Positions 11,201 through 26,200 of a stretch of DNA of 64,000 nucleotides are shown in pieces. Below the pieces are notes generated by a model. That model saw only the letters and a program-made list of their open reading frames with translations, was not told where the DNA came from and searched no databases. The DNA comes from Solen grandis (Eukaryota > Mollusca > Bivalvia > Adapedonta > Solenidae): contig CM037782.1 in the NCBI GenBank assembly GCA_021229015.1, positions 63,302,108 to 63,366,107 on the forward strand. Reading direction: 5' to 3'. Every line of letters begins with the position of its first letter. The first letter of the stretch is position 1. The position numbers and the translations under genes are program-made.

Positions 11201-14200
11201 TTCGTATTTTACAATATTCAATTGTTAAATGTTTTATCTTATGTTTTGTTAAATCCCACCATTCTCTAAGTGAGCGATATTTACTTTGTGTTTGTATAAT
11301 ATTGTCCCAAAATGACTCAATCATTACTACATAATCATTTTCTGCTAAAATACTAGCATTCATTTTCCATAAACCAGGACCTCGCTCTATTTTTTCCATA
11401 ATAACTTTGAGAAATACAATATTATGATCGGAAAAGGGAAAATCCCTTATTGCTACATTTTCAATGAAACTGTCAATCGCTTTGTTACATAGAAAATAAT
11501 CTATTCTAGACTTGGAACCTGTATGTGAATAAGTGTATTCACGCTTGAGTGGATATCGCCTTCGCCAAATGTCCTCCAGGTCATGATCAAGGATCAAGCT
11601 TGAGAGTTCCGCGTGACCTGGGTCGTTCCCCCCTTCCCCCTGCCTTTTCGACTGCCTATCTGACTTGAAGTCTAAAACACAATTATAATCACCCCCTATT
11701 ATGTGGGAATTTGTATTAATTTCAATTAATTTATTTATTTTTATAAAAAACAGTTTTCGCTCGCTTCCATTATTTGGAGCATATATATTCGAAATTCTCA
11801 AATTTAGTTTCGAATCATCCTTAATAATGATAGACAAAAAACGGCCTTCTGTGTCATTTACTTTATCTTTAATAGATAACAGTAAGTGTTTTCTTATTAA
11901 TATTGCCACCCCTCTTGATGTGTTACTACCGTTATGCCAGAAATTGACCCCACCCCATTGTTTACCCCAAACGTTGGCCTCGAAATTACTGTTACAGTGA
12001 GTCTCCTGTAATAATATAATGTCATACTTTTTCTTCTCTAACCAGTAAAATACATGTGTTCTCTTCTTTCTATCCCTCAGACCATTAACGTTAATAGAGA
12101 CAATTGAATAAGCCATTCAAGTTGAAAGAATACAGGTGTACGTAGTTAAATGCACTTTTATACTCTCACGTGCTTGGCCGTTCTGGTGCCCGAGGGGGGT
12201 GTCGATACAGAATTGTCGCTTCTTGAGCGCTTTTTTGTTGGGGTTGTCATGTCATCTTCATCCGACAAACCACTGACCAAAAAGGCGACCAAGTTGCCCA
12301 ACAACATATCTGCACCCTCCTCAGACACATGTAGCCCTGACGGGTCTCCTTTATCATATAGAGACTGTACTATTTTCCCTTTCTTTAAAAATATTCCATC
12401 ATTGTCAACATATTGAATGTGATTAGACTTTTTACAATACTCAAGAATTTTGCCATTTACATATTTTGCATCGTCATTGAAACGCGTGGCAACAGTGCTT
12501 CTACCCATTCTGGGCAGGATGCTGGAGAAAGCTATGGAAGAATTGGGCCATCTTTGTGACACTTTGTCTATTGCACCTATAATGTTGCTCACCACTTTAT
12601 CTCTGTCTGACTTTGAAATGTCATTTGTACCTAATTGCACAATGGCAGCGGAAACTTGTTCAGAGTTTAACACTTTCTCCTGGTTGAACAGCGCCTCGAT
12701 TTTGGCCGCGGTCTGACCCGAAACAGCAATGTTCCTGATTGAAGGATCTCTAGAGTAAAGTCTCTTACAGTTTGAATCTCCATATATCAACTGCACCGGG
12801 GTTTTTCTGGTAGGTTGTTCCTTCATCTGAGTTGGTTGCATGGTTTCCGATGTAAGTTTTGCCATCGTATCATCATTCTTATCATCAGCGGTAGCAGCAT
12901 CATCAGTAGTAGTGGTAGCTGCATCATCGGTGCGCCCCTCAATGATATCACCTGCATACACTCCAAATTCCAGCACTGGACAGTTACTTCTCGTGTGACC
13001 CTCCCTCTCACAATAATGACATACAATGTCCCGTGGACAGTCCCGTTTGACATGCTCCGTGCTTTTACAGTTCCAACATGAACGTGCTGGCGCATTCTGG
13101 CGGTTAAGTGGTGTTGATTTCTCGGGGCATCGAAAGTACGGATGACTAGTTTCTCCGCAATATTTACACGGGGTGCGGTTGTTATCCGCATACAGTCTGA
13201 TTTTGAAACGCCCTATTTCGATGTTGACTGGTATAATGGGAACACAATTCAGAATTTTGACATACCGAGTCCCGTTTTCAATTTGCGTCCCTTTAACAAA
13301 ACCCCTTTCGAAACTTCTGTCAATAATTTCACCATATTGGGATAGATGGCTTATGATAACAGAATTGGACATTTCGTATGGAGCATCTTTGATAGTCACA
13401 TTTGTTATTATTTTCTCAACATCGGTTACGTTTACACGTCTATTCTGTACACAGAGATCTTCCGTTAGGATTTTGTTTTTCACCTCGGAATTGATCATGG
13501 TAATCACACACTCTTTTTCTGTGATTTGGATAGCTTTTATATTTGATTTTTCCACGTCGATCGACTCAAGTGCTTCAATAATTTCCCCATGTGATACTCG
13601 CTGTAGGCTTTTTGTGCTAAAATGCACAGACAGCGGCCTTGACAACAGCGGCGCCATATTGGTGTTACCCAAACAAAGGCGTTGATGGCGGGCTTTTGAA
13701 AAATGTCTAATATCAGACGAGAACCGTATATGATCGAGGTTCTATGACATTAGAAACTTACTTGATTCCAAATTAGTCCTTGAAACCAATCCTTATTCCC
13801 TTAGAACAGAAATCCAACACAAAAGCTAGAAAAAAGAATCACATTCTGATCGCTGGGAAAAAACACGTCGCCATCTTACAAGGTCGCTTACCGATTATCA
13901 AAAACATTGTAACATATGTTTTCCCGCCGGGACTCGAACCCACACCCCTTTCAAACGCCTTGTATAGCAAACTACTTTACCCACTGCACTAATTGGCTAA
14001 CTTCTTCTTGAACTATCAAAAGACACACACCTGTTGCACATGAGCAGAAAATGATGTGTACTGATAAAATTCAATCTAGCATGTTATTTAAAAGATTTAC
14101 ATCTATTAGGTGAACTTTTGTTTTTCCCTTTTGATTACAAATTTCTAGTGCTTTACTTCCAATTTGTTACTGCCCAGGGCTTTTGTATCATGGGTAAGTT

Positions 14201-17200
14201 ATCTACAATATCTACAATATCCCACACAGGAAGTGCAAATAATAATAGTTGTCATGAGAATAAAAATATGAAAATGTGTGAAATAATTAAAATCAACATG
14301 TAATGATGATTACTTTTTTCCCCAGTTGGAAAATTTCATTCACTTTGCCAGCAAAGAAAATTTCACAGGCAATAACAAATATATTTAAAGATGAATTCAT
14401 TTGTATATTTAGTGTAAATGAAGTAGTTCAAAGTCTTGAAATCTGTTTCATCACCTAAAATATAAACTATAAATTTTATACAATATTCAGGTTACAATGT
14501 AAAGACAACATCACAGCCGCAAAGAGGATATACAGCAAATTTCTTTTGTTCTTATTGCAAAATCACAGTTTATTCTGAGCAGGTAAGACTTAGTATTTTG
14601 TTATGCAATTGAAATTAATACTTGACAAAAGTACATTTTGTTATGTAGATAAGTAGTTAGATATCCCACCCAGTAACCTTGAGGACATTGGATCAATCCT
14701 TGGCTACAACATAAATGGTATTGGTATAATTATGTCCTTATGCATTATGTTCAGCTCATAAGGGTACAGCTAGATACAGAACTTAATGTCCAGTGTCAGG
14801 CTAATGTGACAGGGTATGGTATCCTGTCACCTGTCTGAAATGTGATATTGGTAATGAGAGAATTGAAAAATATCCACTTTCTTAAATCATTACTTGATTT
14901 CAAAAAATCTAAAGTTATACTACAGTGCAGGTTATGTACCATTTTTTAAGTAGCTGATGAGAGAGAGAGAGAAGGAAAGAAAGAGGGACATTTGTTTCCA
15001 TAAGCTTCATTTATATTTGAATGTCAATATAACTGTATAACATTCAAACATAGTTCCAGTCAGAGATCCCAAATTTTAATTTGCTGATTGTTGATTATGA
15101 TATATAGTTTTACTATTTATAGTTTACAAGTTAGAACATGGTCCAATACAGTACACACTGTCCATGGTTGCCTAGTGGTTAGAGCATCTGTCTTGGGAGC
15201 TTGAGGTAGTGGGTTCGATCGCTGGCCGCGACATGCCTAAGTCATAAAAAAAGAGTTAATTATATAGCTCCCTTGCTTGGTGCTCAGCATATAAGGATAA
15301 TTCCAGGACTGGTTGGCCCAGTGTCAGGATAATGTGACTGGGTGTGGTATCATGCCAAATGTCTAAGGCATGATACTGCAGTGTGGAAGCATTATATCTG
15401 TCTTGAGTAGACATTGTTTCCAAGTGACTTATAAACTGTCAGTGGGACACTAAACCAAACAAACAAACAAACCAAAACAATACAACTTCTGTATTGGATT
15501 TGCTGTGTACTTGCAAATACTACTAACAAAATCCCAAATTCTTTTATTCTGTAAAATTGTATAACAGATACACATTTCCCTATGTATCATAATTTTCACA
15601 ATTTTATTAGCCTGTTAATTATGACCCAACCAAAAATGGGGTGGGGTTTATAGATTTGCCTTTGTCCGTCCGTGTGGAAAATGTGACGGGTGGGGGCATC
15701 TGTGTCCTCAGGACACATTTCTAATTTGATAAATAATCAATCATTAAGTAGGACTACTACCACCCAACATTAATGCAAGACAGTTTTTACGAAGATACTT
15801 TTACTAGTGATATAATTCTTTGTTCAATCTGTCTGCAGGATTATGAAAGTCACTGTCAAGAAATCCAGCACTGTAATAATGTGGCAGAATCAGAGACTCA
15901 GAGACAAGAAGATTATGAGACCCAGAATATGCAAGGTAGGTTGGTTCCAGCATCTACGTAATTTCTGTTGGTGCATGACCAAAATGGAAAACTTTGATTT
16001 AAAAAAAAATCCAGGAAACTACAATTCTGAAAGTCCCCCTACAGTATTCAAAAGACAGGAGCTTTGCTCAGTAATCCAGGATTTTTCTTTCCCCAAGGAA
16101 AAGAAAATGTCAATATTTACCCCCAAAATATGATTCCCACCAGAAAATAAAAGACCTGAAAGAGGTAATTTGACAGTTAATTTTTGTCAAATATCAATCA
16201 GCCATAACTGAGGGGATAGGGGTAGATAAAGGCTAATTATTTTCTCATTTATTTAAGTGTTTTTTTTCCCCTCGATATTTCAGATTATTCTGAGTATGAC
16301 CAGTACCCTGCTGATAATACCGAAGATTATGTCCAGACTTCTTCCTATGCACTGGAGCAGTACAATACAGAGAGTCACTACACAGCTCACCAACAGGATT
16401 ATCTCAACACTGACCAATTAGACGAGTCTGAGGGTCATGAATATTCAGTACCTGGAGGAGACATGGGTTACTATGGCAACATTATTCAAGGGAGCGAGGA
16501 GTATGAGCCATATCCACAAGGCAGAGGTCAAGATAAATACAATTCAAAGGGAAGGGGTCAGAATGATTATAGTTCAAGGGGAAGGGGTCACAATGATTTT
16601 GGTTCAAGGGGAAGGGGTCACAATGATTACAGTTCAAGGGGAAGGGGCCAAAATGATTACAGTTCCAGGGGAAGGGGCCAAAATGATTACAGTTCCAGAG
16701 GAAGGGGTCAAAATAATTACAGGGGCAGGGGTCAAAATGATTACAGTTCTAGGGGCAGGGGGCAGCAGCAAGGAAATGCAACTGTAGGAAGGGGACAACA
16801 AGGTGTTGCAGTTGGAGCCACTCCAGGGAGCAGTGGGGCCCTCTTGAAGGGATCAGGTCAGCAGGCTAACTGTAGAGGTCAAGGTAATATTGGCAGTCAG
16901 GGTGGGGGTGGCCCAGGGAGTGGACAGGCAAAGAATGGCAGTTTAGATGCTGGACAGTTCTCAGATGTAGAAGCAAAAAATAAGGAAAATGTGGCAAAAG
17001 TTGACCCTAAAAGTGCAAGTAATTCTGGTCAAGAAAACCAGGATAACAGTAGGGATAGTTCACTGAAGGGACAATCCAAAACAAGTCCTGCCAAGAAATC
17101 TGAATCAAGGCCAGCCGTCACATCTGAAATTGTGGCATGTGACACCAAGGAAGGTGATACTCCTGTGTCTACCATAGACACAAGTAAAGGTGAGGTAACT

Positions 17201-20200
17201 GAACCGGAAACTAACACAGATGGAAGTGGCAGTAAGGCAGGAGATATTGAGGTGAACCTTGAGGAAGACAACAAAGACGAGAAGCAAGCTGAGGCAGTGG
17301 AATCAAAAGAAGATGCAGATGAAGAAGAAAGTGATTCGGATGATGATACAGGCTTCTGTAAATACTGTAAAATGAACTTCCCATCAACACGGGTATGTCT
17401 TCATTGCAAGTAGTATTTACATATACTAGCCACAGTGGCTCTTTTCACTGACTTTTGCAACCAATCTTATCATGCAAATAAAAAAGATTAAGAATAATTC
17501 TGATTTTTTTTATAGAGTTTTTAACTAATTGGAATGGGCTGCATGAAAATATTTACAGCATTGATGAGGTAGAGGCACAGAATATTTGTAAATTTGTTAT
17601 GTGGCCACTTGGAGCCTTTCTATCTGCTAACTGAAGTGTATTTTGGCTTGTCTTACATTTTAGAATCATTTTGAAGGCCAGTGTTTGATTAGACACTTTA
17701 ACAGACAGAAATTGTCATTTGCAAAAAAATAAATAAAAAAAATGCTGATTATTTTCAAAACTGATAAATTTTGATATGTAAGTTTTTAGGGATTTAGAAT
17801 TGTTAGCTGCATGATATTTTAAAGTCATACATGAAATATAAGGCATGCCCTTTGCTTAGAATCAATAAAGCATTCTTATCTAAAATAATAACTGTGAAAT
17901 TACTAAAAACTTTGCACATTGCCTACTTATTGCATGAGACTTTCTTCACATGCTTGATAAAGGATACTTTACGTCTTAGTCTGTAATGTTACTTTCTTAA
18001 AAAAAAAATGTATTTAGGAAATCAATATGTGTAGCAATAGAAACAAATTAAAATGGTCACTGTTCCAAGTGGCTGAGTGATTAGAGTTTCCACCATGTAT
18101 ATGTGAGGTTGTGGGTTCAAACCCCTGGCTACGAGCCTCCGTAAAGTCACTGACACTCAGTCAGCCCCTCATGGCGTGGGATCAAGTCCTGTCAGGGTCA
18201 TTCGGATTTTCATGTGAGGAAGCCTTCCAGCTGGCTTGCGGTAGGTTGGTGCCTCAGTGCATTTGGGGTCTTCCTCCACCTGTAATTAGCTGGACGTCGC
18301 TTTATGACTGAAATACTGTCGCAGCGACGGTTAACTCAAATAATCAATCAGTTAATCCCTGTCTATAATATACAGAGTCATGAAAATGAAATTGGTATAT
18401 ATGTTGCTTGGTGTTCAATCAATATAGGTCGTTCTAGGATTGGTTGGCCAGGTATCAGGATAATGTGACTAGATATGGTATCATGGTCCTTTTCTGTTGC
18501 AAGATATGGCTCTGAGGCAGCTCTTTTTTTTTCGTAGACAGAACCCCCGAAATTGAAATATTTTCAAATGGGATGTTTAACTCAAACAAACTATGAATAT
18601 TATTGGTTATGTGAACTTTCTTCCTCACTGTCCTGTATAGGCCTACCATGCCCACACCCGAGGTTTACAACATACATCACTGGTTATGGCAGCTAAGGCC
18701 AAGGAAGGAGATAAGAAGTACCAGAAAGAAGTGGTGCCAAAGAAAGTTCTAGGTAGGCACTCATGTGATCATCATCTTATATATTTACATCCTGCACATT
18801 TATATTTTTATAATAAAAAAAAAATCAAATTGATTTTTAGATGGCCGCCATGAGCATAAAGTTCAAGTCCCTGACTTACAGTCTATTACCCTCTTTCTGT
18901 TATGGTTTTTGTGTAGGGTATTTTTTATTTTTTTATGTATGGTAGGTATACTTTGTTTAGATTAGTGGTTCTACCTAGGTGTCTCTGTGAACTCAGAGTT
19001 TCCCTTCACCTGAAGTTAACTTGAATAACTATATGACTGAAATACTGGCAACATTCTGTTATACTTTTTCATCCAAAGTTTCATCCATGTCCATTTAAAA
19101 CATTAAAAACATACTATTTTCTTATAGATTTATGATTAATAATCAAAATGTTTTAATGTTCTGATTCTTATAATGATTAATTGGCCTTTGACCTTCACCT
19201 TCAATTCTAACTTTTCTCAAGGTCAGAAACATGGTCAGTTACAAGCTCTGCCTGTTTCAGAAGTGAACATTCCAGCCCCACAGGAGGAGGAGACTAAGGA
19301 AGAGGTTTTGGAGAACTGGATGGATCTGGATGATGATATGATAAAGTTTTTCAAGGAGCGCCAGGATCCCAGCAAGAGAGACCTGACTCCCGCAGAGCTA
19401 GGCAAGTCAGGGACCAAGATCCACTGCCCAGTAAGTTTGTCTGATGACATAAATCATGTAGATTTTTTCATGTCACTTTCTGTCAAGACTGTTGAAATTA
19501 TTTGGATCTGTTTAAAAAAAAATATGGCTGACAGGGGGAAGAGTAGTTCAAACATAATTTTGCATGAGCGAGTTAGGTTTCTCCCAGAGCATTTCTTAAC
19601 TTTGAAATAGAAAGGCAAACATTTAAGAATCTTACATAATCAAATACCTTTTCAATTTCTACACACACTCGACAACAGATAGAATGTATACATCAGGTTT
19701 ACTAGTACTGAAGAAAGGGAATGACTACTTAGGTATGCAACTGACAAAGGAAATCAGGTTCATGACCCTTACTCTGGATTATTATGTAACAGAGAGCAAT
19801 TTCAACTGGCTCTGTAGCAACTATAGTCACAGGACAGTGTGTAGATTTTGGCATATTGTTTCACTACTGAACCACTGGATTAGAATTAAAGCTATTTCAT
19901 GTTAAACCCACTGCCGTCTCTCAGTGCATTGGGTGCTTTGATTTTTCTTTGTAATAGAAATTTATACCCAAATATGATATGTAGTTGCTTCTATTGCCAT
20001 TATAATTGAATGTCCAGACGTGCAGTCATGTACACTACCATATGAACATGACAATTAATTGAGGTGTTATACTGAATATTACAAGTATTGTGTATTTCCT
20101 CTATCTAGGTATGTGACATCAACTGTACTGGTCCCATGGCCTTTCAATCTCACTTGGAGGGGAGGCAGCATAAACAAGTAAGTATCTCATACTCCTGACT

Positions 20201-23200
20201 GGTTAACTGTTGGTCTTGATAATGATATGGGAGGAGCTTGTTGTCATGATGTGGGCGGGGCTTTTAATGATGATGTAAGAGGGAGGAGTTTGTGGAATCC
20301 GTATGCTTAAAGAATATAGCAAGAGTTTTACAAAGGTTGTCCCCAGTTATAGCATCATTCCCCAGGGCTTTAAAAAGACTTTCCCCTTAAAATGGTTAGG
20401 GCCAATTCACTTGTGCAATAAAAACATTCAAAAATATTTTATTAAATTATAAATTCTTTTGATCATCATAGTATTTTCTCTTTTAAAGTGTGTGTAGATG
20501 AAAGTGTGTGTTTGTGTGTGTGTGTAACTGGATTGCAAAGAGAAAAAAGTCAGTGTATTACTTTATTTACTTAGTTTGACATGTAGATTCAACTACATAT
20601 TGGACAATAAGCTGATACGCTCAGCTGATACCCTTTGTTTGAAAGAGTGAGGTGTGTCTTTTTGTCATATTTTTACATGCATAGCCTAGCCACATTCCCA
20701 AAATTTATTAAGAAAACAAATGACATGCCCAAAACATTATATATGACGTGAGGCAAACAGGAATCATCCACAAGGCATTTATATTTTTTAGGCAATGTTA
20801 TTCATTTTCTTAATTAAGCTTTGGATTATGGCAATAATTTCAAATACTTACACCTATAGAAATGCATTCTGCATTAATAAACTTGAAAATAATGATGAAC
20901 AAATATATTCTGTATAGCATGATACTCAGTGAAATGTCTGAAACCTCCTTCAAATATGAATATTCAGACAATATATTGTATCCCTTGACTTAGGAATGAC
21001 TTGTAGAAAACAGGAACCTGCAACGGAATTTAACCAAGCAATTTCCCAATTATTATTTTTCATTATTTTAAGCATAGTTTGGTATTTGGAATTAAGGATA
21101 CTTCTGTACAGAAAAATAGGTAACAGTAAAAAAAAGTTCATGTTAATTGATTAATTTTATTAATGAGATGATGAGTGAAAGATTTGTCATGCTTATGAAA
21201 TAGCTAGTCTCCGACACATTTTAGACTGAGTTATGTATTCAAAATATCTCTACTGTTTGAGACAGGAACTGTTGATTTTGAAGAAAAAAATCCATACTTT
21301 TTGAAACGGACTAAGATGGTAGTATACCATCTTTATGGTTTCTACAAAGTGTGGTGTCCAAACAGTCTAAGGGAAAGGTTGCTTAATGCTTCATATCTCT
21401 TTCCTTTGGACTGTTAATTCGCTTTTACCGTTCAAAAATCTTGTAAATTCGTTTGAGCTGCGTCAGAGGGCTTTTATCTTATAAGACGGATATAAATATC
21501 CAAAGGGCTGACTCCTTGGTTGTAACTTTGTTGTTCACTGAATGACAGAGTTACTACAATGGCTAACTGTATTGTTATTGGAATGACTGACCATCTTCTC
21601 TATACCCCAGCCTTTTTTTGTCAAGCAGGGGCCATACTGGAATTTCTCATGTTGTTACACCTTGATTATTCTTTCTTTTCTGACCATCCTGTTAGCACAG
21701 GTATTCATCTCCTGCTTTTAAATATTTGACTCACATCTATCTGAAGTAGACATAATCTTCAAATGACTGAAAAGTAGGACATTAAAATCAAAGAATTTCA
21801 CCTAACAAGAAAGAATCTTATCTGATAAGGGCTATTTCAAGGGAAAAATTTAGTGTTGCTTCCATTTTTATGCTCACCGAAGGTGACGCATATAGTCGCC
21901 GCTCTGTCCGTCCGTCCTTCCGTCCGTCCGTCCGTTCGTCCGTCTCACTTTCCTTGTCCGGACTATTTCTCAGGAACTAACGGCTTGAATTCAACGAAAC
22001 TTATGGGAAGCTTTATTACCAAGAGGAGATGCGCATATCTCAGCATGACCCGATTCCTAAATTTTTCAAGGAGTTAAGGCCCCTTGACTTTTTGGCCTAT
22101 AGTACATATTGCATGATTCTTGTCCGGGCTATTTCTCAGGAACTAATGGCTTGAATTCAACGAAACTTTATGGGAAGCTTTATACCAAGAGTAGATACGC
22201 ATATCGTCGGCGTGACCTGGTTCCTCAATTTTTCACAGAGTTATGGCCCCTTGACTTTTTGGCCTATAGTTCATGTTGCATGATTCTTGTCCGGGCTATT
22301 TCTCAGGAACTAATGGCTTGAATTCAATGAAACTTTATGGGAAGCTTTATTACCAAGAGTAGATACGCATATCGTTGACGTGACCTGGTTCCTCAATTTT
22401 TAAGAGAGTTATGGCCCCTACTACCATGTTGTTGACTGATATTCATGTCATTTGCCTAATTTAACAGGAGATCATTTAAACAAAACCCCACAAAATTCAA
22501 TATGCTAGTAATGTCAATCATAATCATGTCAGCTAATTGTTGTTTAGGCCATTATATACTATTTCAAATATCCAGTCAAATGTCAAGAGTGTTGGTTAAC
22601 CTCTTTGATATGAGCACACATTGAAATGTATGACTTAATTTTCAGTAGTATAAAAACTTTAAAAAAATCAATGAAAGATCTGATAGTAACACGTATTATC
22701 ATATTAAATAGTAAACTGTTACTAAGTCTCCAAATTAGAGTTGGTAAAACATCTCATCTGATGAGGAGAATAGATATGATTTAGGAATGGGGATTTCAAC
22801 AGCTTTGAGCTGAAAGGTCCTAAGTAAAATTTTTGGGGTGGGGCCTGACCCCTGTGTGATCTTGGGGGACACCAAAGTATTTACCATTTTATCTTAAGAA
22901 TATATCATATGGTTTACTGTTTAGAGAGTTAAGAGCTTTTTTTTACCTTTTTTTATGCTCACTGAAGGTGACGCATATAGTCGCCGCTTTGTCCGTCCGT
23001 TCGTCCATCACACTTTCCTTGTCCGGACTATTTCTCAGGAACTAACGGCTTGATTTCAACAAAACTTTTTATGTGAAGCTTTATTACCAAGAGGAGATGC
23101 GCATTACCTGGATTCTATACATGATAAGCATGTGCTGATCCCATTCCGGTCCTTAACATATCCTCCCACCCATTGACCAAGGCCTTATTTGTAACAGTGA

Positions 23201-26200
23201 CGTTCTTCGGGGAGCATCTGTCAGTTCTACTGACTTTCTTGTTTTAAACAATTTGTATCTCTTTTTTATTCAAGCACCTGGAATATATGTAAAACATGTC
23301 TTATAATATGCAGGATAATAGGATAAAATATGTAGGATCTTCCTTAAGCTTACTTGTGCTTGCATGATTTTAAGTATTAATTTTTATTTTAAGAGACCAA
23401 TCAGATATCATACTCTGTATCAAACTTTAAGTTTAGCAGATATTTGATTTTAAGCCCAAGATCATATTCAAGTATTTTTTAGAGAATTACGGTACCAGAA
23501 CTGATGGAAAGATCAGGACCAAACTCTAAAAACTCTTTTTAAAATAGTTGTACTTGGGTAATATATTAAGGGTCAGCATGGCCCTCTTGTCAAGAGAGAG
23601 CAAGAAGGTTCAAGAACAATTCAATTGACTGAAATATCAGTTAGCTTTACAAAAACCAAGGAGACTCGAGCCCTTTGGAAGAGTGATCAACACAATTTCC
23701 TGTAGTGGGATATACCACGAATCATAGACAGGCATTCCCAGCAGATTTAATGCAAGGACTACTTGAGACACTGTCTGCAGTGACCTTGCTGTAAATCTGA
23801 TATTGGGATCGTTGCGATTCGAAATTAGCATCGTTTTACTTTCACAACCTCACCTTTTTTAGATGCAGTATTATTTAAAAAATACTTCAGATGTATTTTT
23901 GTATTAAACAAAAAAAAAAATCAGCTGTGAATGTGTAACAACCAACCCAAGGTTTACTACATGTATTTATTTAATTGTCTTGAAAAATTCCACAAAATTA
24001 TTTAATGATGAGTATCAGATATAGAATGAATATGCTTCCGTAGATATGATGTAGAGAAAAAAAGGTGTTAAAAGCAAGAGTTTGGATATAGAGATAGTGA
24101 TTTTTAAGCCCCCAAGATCTTTGATCAGGGGGCATATTGTTTTTGCCCTGTCTTTTTAGCTCACCTGAGCACAAAGTGCTCAAGGTGAGCTTTTGTGATC
24201 GCCCGGCGTCCGTCGTCGTCCGTCGTCCGTTGTCCGTCGTCCGTCGTCAACAATTTGCTTTAAACGACATCTCCTCTGAAACCGCTGGACAGAATTTAAT
24301 GAAACTTGGCAGGAATGTTCCTTGGGTGAGACTCTACAAAAGTTGCTAAAATAAAGTTGATCCATGAAGAACTCTGGTTGCCATGGCTACAAAAAGAAAA
24401 ATAATTTGAAAACTTTAAAAATCATCTCCTTCAAAACTACTGGCCAGATTTCAAAATAATTTGGTACAGATGTTCCTTGGGTCAACCTCTGCCAAAGTTG
24501 CTAAAATTATCCCGATCCGTAAAAAAAACATGGCCGCCAGGGGCGGGGCTTATTTGCCTTATATGTATATAGAGAAACATTTAAACAACATCTCCTCTGA
24601 AACCACTGGACAGAATTTGATTAAACTTGGCAGGGATGATCCTTGGGTCAACCTTCACAAAAGTTGCTAAAATAAACTTGATCCATGTAGAACTCTGGTT
24701 GCCATGGCAACAAAAAAAAAAAAAAAAAATTTAAAAATCATCTTCTTCAAAACTACTGGCCAGATTTTAAAATAAATTGGTACAGATGTTCCTTGGGTCA
24801 ACCTTTATCAAAGTTGCTAAAATTATTCCGATCTGTAAAAAAACATGGCCGCCAGGGGCGGGGCTTATTTGCCTTTTATGTATATAGAGAAACCTTTAAA
24901 CAACATCTCCTCTGAAACCACTGGACAGAATTTGATTAAACTTGGCAGGGACCATGGCAACAAAAAAAAATAAAAAATGAAAACTTTAAAAATCATCTTC
25001 TTCAAAACTACTGGCCAGATTTTAAAATAAATTGGTACAGATGTTCCTTGGGTCAACCTCTACCAAAGTTGCTAAAAAAATTTCCGATCCGTAAAAAACA
25101 TGGCCGCCAGGGGCGGGGCTTATTTGCCTTATATGTATATAGGGAAAACTTTAATCAACATTTTCTCTGAAACCACTGGACAGAATTTGATTAAACTTAG
25201 CAGGAATGATCCTTGGGTCAACCTTCACAAAAGTTGCTAAAATAAACTTGATCCATATAGAACTCTGGTTGCCATGGCTACAAAAAGACTACTGGCCAGA
25301 TTTTAAAATAAATTGGAACAGATGTTCCTTGGGTCAACCTATTTATCTCAGGTGAGCGATTTAGGGCCATCATGGGCCTCTTGTTGTTGGTTTGTCAGCA
25401 ACTTTAACATTGGCCATAGCTTGAAAACAAGACAAAGTATTGACTAGAAACTTAATATATGAATAGAATGTGACTAGGAGAAGTGCAGTGGCTAAGAACC
25501 ATAACTCCAACTGGCCCAATTTTAGTTATCTCCCTTTTTCAATTTTGTCTGGAATATAACTTATAAACTATATAAGGTATTGATTTGAAACTTAAAATTA
25601 AAGAGATGATGTGATTGGGGTGTGCAGTACCCAAGAATCATAACTCTACAATAACCTTTTTTTTTATTATCTCCCTTTATTTAATTTAACAACAGATTTC
25701 TTTCCAAAGAATAAGTTATTTACTATAAACTTAAAACTTCATATTTAAGTAGATGACAACTAGGAAATGTATAGTGACCAAAAACCATAACTCTACAAAG
25801 TCTATTTTTGTATTATCTCCCTTTATCTTTTAACTTTTTTTTTTATTGGGAGCAAATCTCATTAACAAAACAACATAAGGACTTAAAACTTGAAATATAA
25901 TATGATAGCATTAGGAGCAGTAACTAAGAACCATAACTTTTCCTGTATTTTGTACTATCTTGCTTTTTCAATGTCCAGAACATTACTCCTGAACTACATA
26001 AGGTATTGGTTTGACACTACTTAAGATATAAATAAATAGTAATTAGGAAAAGTGTAATGATAACAAATAGAACTCCATCTTGTTGATTTTTCAATTATCT
26101 CCCTTTATTTTATTTAATGATTTTTTTTTTTGTCTTCAGCATTACTGCTTTACTATGTGAAATAAGTCTGTATGTTTGAGAAACTTACTCCGTTCATGAA

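Larger units (their letters stand above)
8182..13690 (-). mobile_element. L1/Tx1-like LINE, nearly full length, inactivated
   Basis: Read on the minus strand: ORF1 (13672-12158), a 41-base gap, then ORF2 from ATG at 12116 (endonuclease, reverse transcriptase, C-terminal zinc knuckle), a 3' tail with a GC-rich stem, and a 46-base poly(A) (poly-T at 8182-8227). ORF2 is cut by frame changes near 11045 and 9722 (both at homopolymers) and by a stop in the RT region near 10466. The 5' end is not sharply defined and I found no convincing target duplication, so it is old. It lies antisense in the first long intron of the zinc-finger gene. Confidence 0.88.

Noticed and set aside
13917..14003. A functional tRNA gene on the minus strand
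   Set aside because: Box A and B are present but acceptor arms do not pair; a SINE head fits better.
16437..16787. Second open frame across the RG repeat (GEGVTMI)
   Set aside because: Shadow of the repeat in another frame; splice phase supports the RG frame.
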